Under the pieces are notes generated by a model. That model did no database searches and was not told where the DNA came from. It saw nothing but the letters and a program-made list of their open reading frames with translations. A stretch of DNA of 64,000 nucleotides from contig NZ_CP102252.1 of the NCBI RefSeq assembly GCF_025145645.1, positions 620,001-684,000 of the forward strand, written 5' to 3'. Positions 42,698-50,005 of this stretch are shown here, piece by piece. The DNA is from Alistipes senegalensis JC50. GTDB taxonomy: Bacteria; Bacteroidota; Bacteroidia; Bacteroidales; Rikenellaceae. Made by a program: the position numbers and the translations under genes. Position 1 is the first letter of the stretch; every line of letters begins with the position of its first letter.

Positions 42698-43471
42698 CTA
42701 CTTCGCAATGATCAGATCGACGCCCGCCTCCTCGATGATCGAAACCATCTGCTCGGGAATGCGCTCGTCGGTGACGATCACGTCGATGTCCTCCAGCGCG
42801 CAGATGCGGCCGAAGCCCCGCTGCCCGAACTTCGACGAGTCGGCCAGCACGACCACCTGCGACGCCGCGCGCATCATCCGCCGCGTGAGCTTCGCCTCGT
42901 CGATCGTCGAGGTCGTGATGCCGTGTTCGAGGTCGATGCCGTCCACCCCGAAGAAGACCTTCGAGCAGATGCAGTCGTCCAGCTCGCGCGCGGCCTCCTC
43001 GCCCAGCACCGAAAGCGACTTCTTGTGGACCGTGCCGCCCAGCTGCACGACAGCGACGTTCTCTGCCTCGTTGAGCAGCACGCCCAGCCGCAGGAACGGC
43101 GTGACGATGTTCAGGTGGTGCCACGCGCGCATCTTGATCTCCTCGGCGAAGGCGTAGACCGTGGAGCCCGAGGCCACGATGATCGAATCGGCGTCGCCGA
43201 GCATCTCCACCGCCCGCTGCGCGATGAGCCGCTTGGCGTCGCGGTTGATGTTGTCCTTCACGTGCACGTCGAGGTCCGCGACATGGGGATTGGCCGGGCG
43301 GGCGCTGCCGTGCACCTTATATAATAAGCCCTTGCTTTCGAGAATCTTGATGTCCTTGCGGATCGTCACCTTCGTAACGCCCAGTTCATTGGCCACGTCC
43401 GTGATCCGGACGAACCCGTATTTGTTCAGGTTGTCGAGAATGTATTTGTGCCGTTCGGCGATGCTCAGCAT
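42698..43471 (-). CDS. DeoR-family transcriptional regulator
   Basis: The 257 residues have an N-terminal DeoR helix-turn-helix (ERHKYILDNLNKYGFVRITD, then VTIRKDIKILESKGLLYKVHG) and a C-terminal sugar-phosphate sensing domain (DSIIVASGSTVYAFAEEI, VFFGVDGIDLEHGITT, VVLADSSKFGQRGF). Such proteins usually repress transport and catabolic genes until a phosphorylated sugar or polyol binds. Its neighbours, a GlpT-type transporter and a glycerol-1-phosphate dehydrogenase, make a glycerol phosphate a plausible effector, as for GlpR. It has its own promoter. Confidence 0.92.
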   Translation of the reverse strand: MLSIAERHKYILDNLNKYGFVRITDVANELGVTKVTIRKDIKILESKGLLYKVHGSARPANPHVADLDVHVKDNINRDAKRLIAQRAVEMLGDADSIIVASGSTVYAFAEEIKMRAWHHLNIVTPFLRLGVLLNEAENVAVVQLGGTVHKKSLSVLGEEAARELDDCICSKVFFGVDGIDLEHGITTSTIDEAKLTRRMMRAASQVVVLADSSKFGQRGFGRICALEDIDVIVTDERIPEQMVSIIEEAGVDLIIAK

Positions 43472-43501
43472 ATCGGTCGAAGATTTAATGTATCACAAAA
43501 G

Positions 43502-43533
43502 CAAAGATAAGAAAACTTTTCATATATCGCAAA
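43502..43533 (-). promoter_or_regulatory. Promoter of the DeoR regulator gene
   Basis: On the minus strand TTTG (43533-43530), a 20-base spacer and TATCTTTG (43509-43502). It ends about 30 bases before the ATG and directly abuts the terminator of the transporter gene. Confidence 0.8.
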
Positions 43534-43567
43534 AAAGGGTCCGCAACCCGCCGCGGGCCGGACCCTT
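43531..43567 (-). terminator. Terminator of the GlpT-type transporter gene
   Basis: AAGGGTCCG pairs with CGGACCCTT around a GC-rich loop and is followed on the minus strand by TTTTTT. It separates the transporter from the regulator downstream. Confidence 0.85.
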
Positions 43568-43609
43568 CCGGACCGCAGTCCGTATCATCTAAAAACAAAA
43601 CATTTTCCG

Positions 43610-45058
43610 TCATTCGGTCTCGGCCTCGTAGCCGTCGGCCCGGGCGCCCCACATCAGCAGGAAGACCAGCATGCCCACGACGGCCATGCCGATGATGCCG
43701 ACATAAGCCCAGTTCCAGCCGTAGTGCTGGGCGACAAAGCCCAAGCCCACGCCCGAAACGAGCGTCGAGGCGTAGCCGAACAACCCCGTGAGGCCGTTGG
43801 CCGTGGCGGCGGCCCGCTTCGTGGCCTGGTTCGCCGCGGCGATGCCGATGAGCGCCTGCGGACCATAGATGCAGAACCCTGCGGCGCAGAGCGTGGCGAA
43901 GAGCAGCCAGATAGGCGCATCGGCGGGAAGCTGCCAGAAGAGGAAGACGAAGAGCGCGGAGCCGGCCATGCAGAAGACGCAGGTGCGGTGGGCGCGGCCT
44001 TTGAGCCACTTGTCGGTCGCCCATCCGGCGAAGAGCATGCCGAGGATTCCGGCGATCTCGAACATCGCCACGAGCCATCCGGCGTGCGACATCGAGACGC
44101 CTTTCGACTGGCTCAGCAGCGACGGCCCCCAGTCGAGCACCGAGAAGCGGACGATGTAGACGAAGAAATTGGCGAAGCCCAGAATCCAGATCAGCGGGTT
44201 CTTGAAGACGTATTTCATCAGGAACGCCTTGTGTTCGGCGCCCTTCTTCCCGGTCTTCACCTTGGCGGTCTCGGTGCCCTCCAGCTCGGGAAGCCCCACC
44301 GAGGTCGGCGTGTCGCGCAGGAAGACGACCAGCCCGATGGCTCCGGCGAAAGCGATGGCCGAAGGAATCCAGAAGCACCATTTCCACGCGCCGACGTGCG
44401 CGGCGGAGACCATCACCCGCTCCATCCCCGCGGCATCGTCGGGCGCCACGCCCAGGTTGGCGGCGATGGACGCCACGGCGTCGGGATCGGCCGTCATATC
44501 GGTTCCCAGCGTCCCCATGACATAGCCGCAGAGGATCACCACGAGGCCCGCACCGATCGAGTGCGAGGTATTCCACACCGACATCTTGGTCGCCAGCTCC
44601 GTGGGCGGAATCCAGTGGGTCAGCAGACGCGCGCAGGGCGGGAATCCCGTTCCCTGCAACAGACCGTTGACGACCCACATGACGCCCATGAAGAGAATCA
44701 GCGTGTTGGTGAACTGGCTGCCGTCGTGCTGTCCCGTGATCCAGTAGGAGATGTCCTCGCCGAAGCCGAACGCGAAGTTGGCCAGGGCGCACAGCGCAAG
44801 ACCCACGGCCATGTACCAGCGGGCGTTCATCCGGTCGGCCAGAATGCCGTTGGCAAAGCGCGAGAAGCCGTAGATCAGGCCGTTCAGAGTGAGGAAGACG
44901 CCGAGGCTCGTCTTCGAAATGCCGAGGTCGGCTTCGAGGCCGGGCATGGCCAGCGAGAAGTTTTTGCGCACGAAATAGAAGAGCGCATAGCCGATCATCG
45001 TGGCGATGATCGTGCGCATCTGCCAATACTTGAAGCGCTTGGATTGTTCAGAGGTCAT
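43610..45058 (-). CDS. GlpT/UhpT-type organophosphate:phosphate antiporter
   Basis: The 482 residues form a 12-helix major facilitator of the OPA family. The N-terminal signature YALFYFVRKNFSLAMPGLEAD holds an Arg typical of the phosphate site in GlpT, and LGISKTSLGVFLTLNGLIYGFSRF-like sequence follows it; a second Arg lies in NFFVYIVRFSVLDW in helix 7. Members exchange glycerol 3-phosphate or hexose phosphates for inorganic phosphate across the inner membrane. The ATG at 45058 is chosen because the in-frame TTG further upstream lies in a promoter box. It lies between araM and the DeoR regulator. Confidence 0.92.
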   Translation of the reverse strand: MTSEQSKRFKYWQMRTIIATMIGYALFYFVRKNFSLAMPGLEADLGISKTSLGVFLTLNGLIYGFSRFANGILADRMNARWYMAVGLALCALANFAFGFGEDISYWITGQHDGSQFTNTLILFMGVMWVVNGLLQGTGFPPCARLLTHWIPPTELATKMSVWNTSHSIGAGLVVILCGYVMGTLGTDMTADPDAVASIAANLGVAPDDAAGMERVMVSAAHVGAWKWCFWIPSAIAFAGAIGLVVFLRDTPTSVGLPELEGTETAKVKTGKKGAEHKAFLMKYVFKNPLIWILGFANFFVYIVRFSVLDWGPSLLSQSKGVSMSHAGWLVAMFEIAGILGMLFAGWATDKWLKGRAHRTCVFCMAGSALFVFLFWQLPADAPIWLLFATLCAAGFCIYGPQALIGIAAANQATKRAAATANGLTGLFGYASTLVSGVGLGFVAQHYGWNWAYVGIIGMAVVGMLVFLLMWGARADGYEAETE

Positions 45059-45088
45059 TTCGAAATGAAAGTTAGCAGTTTCAGATTC

Positions 45089-45096
45089 CAAAGATA
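45089..45096 (-). promoter_or_regulatory. Candidate -7 box of the GlpT-type gene
   Basis: Reads TATCTTTG on the minus strand, 31 bases before the ATG. A TTTG -33 box is not found at the usual spacing, so activation or repression by a regulator is possible. Confidence 0.5.
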
Positions 45097-45207
45097 CGAC
45101 TTTCGGAGAGATAACCTACATTATTCCGGTGAAATTTTCGTTTCACCCCCGGAAATCGCACCGTCACATGCCCGAAGCGGCCGGAACGGCATGCCCCGGC
45201 CGTTCCG

Positions 45208-46554
45208 CTACCGGTCTTCGACCTGCCAGACGCCGCCTTTGCCGAACAGCCGGTCGAGCCACTCCTCCATCCAGCCGCAGCGGAAAGCCACATCGACGAC
45301 CGTATAACGGCTGCGCATGTAAGGAATCTTCTCGAACGAAGCCCGGAAATGCGCGCGCGACACGCCGATCTGCTCCGGTTCGCAGGGAGCCCCGACCAGT
45401 TCCAGCCGGCGGTGAACCTCGCCGAAGGGGATGATCTGGTCGCGGATTCGGCCGCGCAGCCCGGGCCACGCCTGCTTCAGCCGCACGAGCTGTTCGCGCA
45501 GCCCCTCCTTATCGACGTATTTGCCGCGGGTCTCCGTCAAGCCGCGGGCCACGAACTCGGGATCATTGTCGAAAACGGCGCGGATGTCCCGCTCGGTCTC
45601 CTCCCACGATTTCCACGCGGCGACGCACTTTTCGACATCCAGCTGCTCCACGGGAGCGTCGAGCAACATCTCCAGGAAGGCCGTCGAGGCGAGCGTGCCG
45701 ATGCCGACCTTGAAGCCGTGCGACACCGAAGCGCCCTGGAACCGCAGGTGTTCCATATCCCACAGATGGCTGAACTGATGCTCGGCGCCCGAAGCCGGGC
45801 GGCTCGACTGCGTGGCCTGCATGGCGAAGCCGCTCAGCAGCAGCCCCTCGGCCAGTTGTTCGACCTTCGCCACATTGCCGGCATGCACCCCTGCGGGATC
45901 GCAAAGAGCCTCTTTCAGCCCCTCCTGCACCAGCCCGAAGGCGAAGTCGTCCATCTTGTCGGCCCCCACGGCGTCGGCCAACATCCAGTCGGCGCCGGCG
46001 GGGATCTTGGCGATCAGATCGGCGTATCCCGAAGCGGACATGCAGGCGGGCGCCGCGGCGGAGATCGACGGGTCGAGCACCATGCCCAGCGGCGCAGGGC
46101 AGTCGAAGGTCTGCTTGTTGCCGTCCTTGGTGATCGAGGCGCCGTAGGCCGTATAGCCATCCATCGAAGCGGCCGTGCCGACCACCATGTAGCGGCGGCC
46201 GTTGTGGTAGGAACAAAGTTTCGTCAGGTCGTTGATAACGCCCGAACCCACGGCGACGGGCACGGCGTCGGTCGCGGCCAGCACGCCGTCCAACTCCTCG
46301 ACGAACGTCCACTCGGCATAAAGTTTCGGATCGGTGAAAATGTGCGGTTCGTCCTGCGCGATGCCCGCTTCGGCGAGGATGCGGTGCACCTCCTCCCCGG
46401 CCACCCGCCACGTATTGAGGTCCGCGACCACGAGGGCGCGGCGGGCGGGGAACAGGCTTTTGAACATCTCCGCGGTCTGCGGAAGGGTATCGACGCCGAT
46501 CACCAGCGCTTTGGTGTCGGTCGTGCGCCGAAGGGCGCTCTCTACTTTATTCAT
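45208..46554 (-). CDS. araM: sn-glycerol-1-phosphate dehydrogenase
   Basis: The enzyme interconverts dihydroxyacetone phosphate and sn-glycerol 1-phosphate with NAD(P)H. It belongs to the iron-containing alcohol dehydrogenase superfamily (AraM/EgsA). The 448 residues show the nucleotide-binding VPVAVGSGVINDLTKLCSYH and TAASMDGYTAYGAS. Metal ligand candidates are Asp in SGYADLIAKI, His in GAEHQFSHLWD and His in SVSHGFKVGIG. The C-terminal 130 residues are helical and longer than the core of the family. In Bacillus, AraM lies beside the HAD phosphatase AraL; here a related phosphatase is encoded at 47955. The gene has its own promoter. Confidence 0.88.
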   Translation of the reverse strand: MNKVESALRRTTDTKALVIGVDTLPQTAEMFKSLFPARRALVVADLNTWRVAGEEVHRILAEAGIAQDEPHIFTDPKLYAEWTFVEELDGVLAATDAVPVAVGSGVINDLTKLCSYHNGRRYMVVGTAASMDGYTAYGASITKDGNKQTFDCPAPLGMVLDPSISAAAPACMSASGYADLIAKIPAGADWMLADAVGADKMDDFAFGLVQEGLKEALCDPAGVHAGNVAKVEQLAEGLLLSGFAMQATQSSRPASGAEHQFSHLWDMEHLRFQGASVSHGFKVGIGTLASTAFLEMLLDAPVEQLDVEKCVAAWKSWEETERDIRAVFDNDPEFVARGLTETRGKYVDKEGLREQLVRLKQAWPGLRGRIRDQIIPFGEVHRRLELVGAPCEPEQIGVSRAHFRASFEKIPYMRSRYTVVDVAFRCGWMEEWLDRLFGKGGVWQVEDR

Positions 46555-46614
46555 AATAGCATATTACATAAACGGAACATCGCCGGAACAACCGGAGTGT
46601 TTACAAAGCAAAGG

Positions 46615-46644
46615 CAAATATAGGAATTATTTTCCTTTTAACAA
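46615..46644 (-). promoter_or_regulatory. Promoter of araM
   Basis: On the minus strand TTG (46644-46642), a 19-base spacer and TATATTTG (46622-46615). It lies about 60 bases before the araM ATG, in the divergent region shared with the phosphoesterase gene. Confidence 0.7.
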
Positions 46645-46714
46645 TAAAAAGCAATAAAATTTATTTCTTTTCGACATCTATTTCGTTTCTATTTCGGGTT
46701 TTTCGAGTTCATAA

Positions 46715-46745
46715 TTGGAAAAAAGAAAATAAAAACATACCTTTG
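46715..46745 (+). promoter_or_regulatory. Promoter of the purple-acid-phosphatase-like gene
   Basis: TTG (46715-46717), a 20-base spacer and TACCTTTG (46738-46745), ending 25 bases before the ATG. Together with the araM promoter it forms a divergent pair about 70 bp apart. Confidence 0.75.
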
Positions 46746-46770
46746 AACCCCGAACGAAACCTCTTTCGCT

Positions 46771-47949
46771 ATGAAACGAACGATCCTGCTGCTGGGCCTC
46801 CTCCTGACGACGGCCGCAGCTGCCGCACAGCCCCGCATCCGCGTGGAGCACGGCCCCTATCTGCTGAACGTGACCGACGAAGGCTTCACCGTCGTATGGA
46901 GTTCGACGGCGGATGCCGCCGGATGGGTGGAGCTGGCCCCGGACGACGGTTCGCACTTCTATGCCGCCGAACGTCCGAAATTCCGCGATTCGCACCTCGG
47001 ACGCCAGCGCATCGGACGCATGCACAGCGTGCGCGTCAGCGGACTGAAACCCGGCACGACCTACCGTTACCGCATCATGCAGCGGGGCGTCGTCCTCAAC
47101 GAAGGCAACAAGCGCGTCATCCTCGACGAGGGATTCGGCAGCGACATCCTCAAACACAAGCCCTACACCGTCACAACGCTCGATCCGGCGCAGGAGAAGG
47201 TCGATTTCTGGGTCGTCAACGACATCCATTCGCGCGACTCGGTCTTCCGCCTGCTGATCCGCAGCGCTCCGAAGGAGAAGCCCGATTTCGTCTGCCTGAA
47301 CGGCGACCTGGCCACTCAGATCGAGACCCCGGAGACGCTCTGGGATGCCTGCCTCGCGTCGGCGTCGGAGATTCTCACTCCCGCGGGCATTCCGCTGGCC
47401 GCCGTGCGCGGCAACCACGAGAACCGCGGCGTCTGCTCGGGATGCTGGTCCGACTTCTTCCCCTCGCCAACCGGAGAGACCTACTACACGTTCCGCCGGG
47501 GCCCGGTTTTCTTCCTCGTGCTCGACGGCTGCGAGGACAAGCCCGACAGCGACATCCGCTACTACGGGCTGGGCGACTGGGACGCCTACCGCCAGCGGGA
47601 GGCCGCATGGCTGAAAGAGGTCGTCCGGAGCGAGGAGTTCCGCACGGCGCCCGTGCGCATCGTCCTGATCCACATGATTCCCGGAGGCGAAGCGAGCTGG
47701 TACGGCGAACAGCAGATCCGCCGGCTGTTCGTCCCGGAGCTGGTCGGGAAAGGCATCGACCTGATGCTCTGCGGCCACTACCACCGCTACCAATGGATCG
47801 ACGACGGCAGCCGCGGGGTCGATTTCCCGATCCTCGTCAACTCGAACAACGACTGTCTCCGCGTGTCGGCCGACCCGAAAGGCATCGACCTGAAAGTGAT
47901 CGACACCTCGGGCGCCGTCATCGAACGACACCGCATCGACAAAAAATAA
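46771..47949 (+). CDS. Secreted purple-acid-phosphatase-like metallophosphoesterase
   Basis: The 392 residues have a signal peptide (1 to about 19), a fibronectin-III-like N-terminal domain typical of purple acid phosphatases (PYLLNVTDEGFTVVWSS ... GLKPGTTYRYRI), and a calcineurin-like metallophosphoesterase domain. Metal ligands are Asp151-Ile-His153, Gly178-Asp179, Gly-Asn-His-Glu 214-217, the His in VLIHMIPGG and the GHYHR motif. It probably removes phosphate from an external or periplasmic ester. It is divergent from araM and followed 5 bp later by a HAD phosphatase, suggesting a role in the use of a phosphorylated substrate. Confidence 0.88.
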   Translation: MKRTILLLGLLLTTAAAAAQPRIRVEHGPYLLNVTDEGFTVVWSSTADAAGWVELAPDDGSHFYAAERPKFRDSHLGRQRIGRMHSVRVSGLKPGTTYRYRIMQRGVVLNEGNKRVILDEGFGSDILKHKPYTVTTLDPAQEKVDFWVVNDIHSRDSVFRLLIRSAPKEKPDFVCLNGDLATQIETPETLWDACLASASEILTPAGIPLAAVRGNHENRGVCSGCWSDFFPSPTGETYYTFRRGPVFFLVLDGCEDKPDSDIRYYGLGDWDAYRQREAAWLKEVVRSEEFRTAPVRIVLIHMIPGGEASWYGEQQIRRLFVPELVGKGIDLMLCGHYHRYQWIDDGSRGVDFPILVNSNNDCLRVSADPKGIDLKVIDTSGAVIERHRIDKK

Positions 47950-47954
47950 CGACA

Positions 47955-48818
47955 ATGGAAAACTTTCACGAATACCGCTCCGTCTGGGAGCACGGCGAAC
48001 TGATGGAGCGCCTGCGCCGCATCCGCCACGTGGCGCTCGACATGGACGGCACGATCTACATGGGCATGTCGCTCTTCCCCTACACGCAGGCTTTCCTGCG
48101 CGGACTCCGCGAACAGGGCATCGGCTACTCGTTCCTGACGAACAACCCCTCGAAGTGCATCGACGACTACCTGCACAAACTCGCCAAGCTGGGCATCGAG
48201 GCCACGCGCGACGAGATGTACACCACGGCGCTGGCCACGATCGACTACATCAAGGCCCGCTACCCCGCCGCCCGCAGGCTCTTTCTGCTGGGAACGCCCT
48301 CGATGATCTCGGAGTTCGAGGCCGCGGGCTTCGAGTCCTGCGCCAACTCGGCGGACGACGTGCCCGACGTTGTCGTGGCGGCGTTCGACATGACGCTGCA
48401 ATACGACCGGCTGTGCCGCGCGGCGTGGTGGGTCAAGCAGGGCGTGCCCTACATCGCCACCAACCCCGACCGGGTGTGCCCCACCGACCTGCCGACGGTG
48501 CTCGTAGACTGCGGTTCGATCTGCGCCTGCATCGAGCACGCCACCGGACGCCGTCCGGACATCACGCTCGGGAAACCCGACCCCAACATGCTCTCGGGCA
48601 TCCTCGCGCGCCACGGACTGCAACCGTCGGAGATCGCTATGGTCGGCGACCGCATCTACACCGACGTGCAGATGGCCCACAACGCCGGAGCGATGGGCGT
48701 GCTGGTCCTTTCGGGCGAGACGACGCTCGACGTGGCGGACAAAGCCGACCCGCAGCCCCACATCACGGCCGACAGCATCGAGATCCTGGGGCGTCTGCTC
48801 CGCGAAGCGCACGCATGA
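47955..48818 (+). CDS. HAD-IIA (NagD/AraL-type) phosphatase
   Basis: The 287 residues carry the HAD catalytic Asp29 and Asp31 in HVALDMDGTIYMG, motif II FLTNNPSKC, and motifs III and IV in LGKPDPNML ... IAMVGDRIYTDVQMAHNAGA. The large cap between motifs II and III is of type IIA, as in NagD and AraL, which dephosphorylate sugar and polyol phosphates in the cytoplasm. It starts 5 bp after the secreted phosphoesterase and so is co-transcribed. The pair HAD-IIA plus glycerol-1-phosphate dehydrogenase also occurs in Bacillus as araL-araM. Confidence 0.9.
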   Translation: MENFHEYRSVWEHGELMERLRRIRHVALDMDGTIYMGMSLFPYTQAFLRGLREQGIGYSFLTNNPSKCIDDYLHKLAKLGIEATRDEMYTTALATIDYIKARYPAARRLFLLGTPSMISEFEAAGFESCANSADDVPDVVVAAFDMTLQYDRLCRAAWWVKQGVPYIATNPDRVCPTDLPTVLVDCGSICACIEHATGRRPDITLGKPDPNMLSGILARHGLQPSEIAMVGDRIYTDVQMAHNAGAMGVLVLSGETTLDVADKADPQPHITADSIEILGRLLREAHA

Positions 48819-48896
48819 CTACGCGCAAAAGTCCGATAAGTCATACCGATAGTCCTATCGAAAAATCCCGAATCTTGCGGGTTCGGGATTAAAGCG

Positions 48897-48932
48897 ATGT
48901 AACGACTTGATTTATCAAGTCGTTACATTTTT
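48897..48932 (+). terminator. Strong intrinsic terminator after the HAD phosphatase
   Basis: ATGTAACGACTTGA pairs perfectly with TCAAGTCGTTACAT around a very short loop, followed by TTTTG. An additional small hairpin, TCCCGAA...TTCGGGA, lies just before it at 48866-48889. Confidence 0.85.
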
Positions 48933-48934
48933 GT

Positions 48935-49086
48935 GCGGGAGAATAGGTAACGAAAAGGCAACGGTTTATTTTCAGCGTCTTGCGCTCAAATGCTGCATTT
49001 CAAATAACCTACTACAAGATACGAAAAATTTTCGGGATAGGCAAATTTATCATTTAAGCGGAATTCGATAGTCGCCATAAAAGCAA
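48935..49086. other. AT-richer gene-free stretch
   Basis: No coding sequence is supported. The base composition is clearly more AT-rich than the neighbours, and the minus strand holds TAAATTTG (49049-49042), a possible -7 box without a -33 partner. Together with the decayed gene that follows, it may be the scar of a deletion or a lost mobile element. Confidence 0.4.
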
Positions 49087-49118
49087 CTCATGCCCGCAAG
49101 AATTTTCGCGGGCATGAG
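49087..49118 (-). terminator. Hairpin after the OmpA-family remnant
   Basis: CTCATGCCCGC pairs perfectly with GCGGGCATGAG around a 10-base loop. On the minus strand it follows the decayed OmpA gene. The T-run after it is poor (TTGCTTTTATGG), so it is a probable rather than certain terminator. Confidence 0.6.
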
Positions 49119-49276
49119 CATTATGTATTTATTAATCTTCGATCCAAGGGTTTACATTTCCCGACAAGCGTATGGAATGGTTGTCAATATCTCCCAAGAT
49201 ACCTTGTGCCGAAATTTCTGTCCGCATCTTTAAGTCGTCGATTTCTTGTTTAAGAAACGGTCTCTGCTTCCCCGAC

Positions 49277-49914
49277 TTATCGAGTGATGCACACCCGGTT
49301 TTGTTCGACTTCAGAGAACGGCTGTACGGTATCGTCCTTGCCTTCGACAGCGATTCTGCCGGCATCAACGCCCGCTTTCTCCAACATAGCCGCAACGCTT
49401 GCCACCCGCAGTTTCGAAAGCTTCAGGTTGAAGGCCTTCGATCCCGTAGCGGCATCGGCATAACCGATGGATTTCGACCTTCGCATCGAAATTAGCTTTT
49501 AGGAACTCGAGTCAATGCAGTGATCTTCTCCTGCTCAGAGGTACGTATCTGCGCCGAGCCGATGCTGAACAAGATATTTTTGCGCAGAGCTGCCGGCTTC
49601 TCTGTGCTCTTTATCTTCGGAGTCTGCACAGGAGCGGGTCGGGTTCCCTGCACGGCAGGTTCTTCCTTTTCTGCGGGCTCAGTTGTCCGAGCCGGCGTTA
49701 CGGGTGCGGCGGCGACTGCCGGATGCGATTTCTTGTAGTTCTTGCCGAAGCGGAAAGTGAAGCCCGCCAGCGCATTGAATTGCCAGTCGAGGTTCCCGGC
49801 CTTCTTCGAATTATACTTGTCGGAAAGCATGTTGGCGTTCAGCTCCACACCGAACAATACGCAGTCCGAGAAAAGGGAATTGATGAAAAAACTGAGACCA
49901 AGAAAAGAGTTAAT
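49277..49914 (-). pseudogene. OmpA-family outer membrane protein remnant, truncated and frameshifted
   Basis: Read on the minus strand, the sequence starts after an in-frame TAA (49917-49915) without an ATG. It encodes the last barrel strands of an OmpA-like protein (FGVELNANMLSDKYNSKKAG, then NLDWQFNALAGFTFRFGKNY), a Pro/Ala/Thr linker, and an OmpA C-terminal peptidoglycan-binding domain split over three frames. NILFSIGSAQIRTSEQEKITAL is in frame one, EFLKANFDAKVEIH in frame two (shift near 49500), and GYADAATGSKAFNLKLSKLR to NRVCITR in frame three (shift near 49460). Most of the N-terminal barrel and the signal peptide are missing. The gene is almost certainly inactive unless the shifts are sequencing errors. 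Confidence 0.85.
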
Positions 49915-49954
49915 TTAATAAACTATTTTATGGCGGAACCAACCGCCGAAAATA

Positions 49955-49986
49955 GCGAAGCCACGGACGTATGACCGTGACTTCGC
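49955..49986 (-). terminator. Terminator of the TonB receptor at 50006
   Basis: GCGAAG-C-CACGG pairs with CCGTG-A-CTTCGC around an 8-base loop; the minus strand continues TATTTTC. It lies 20 bp past the receptor's stop codon and closes the glycan locus. A second hairpin, GGCGG...CCGCC, follows at 49932-49947. Confidence 0.7.
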
Positions 49987-50005
49987 ATTAAATTATAACC
50001 TTCTT

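Noticed and set aside
49132..49395. 87-codon frame overlapping the OmpA remnant
   Set aside because: It shares the third reading frame only partly with the remnant; its C-terminal 50 residues match nothing known, so it is treated as a by-product of the decay.
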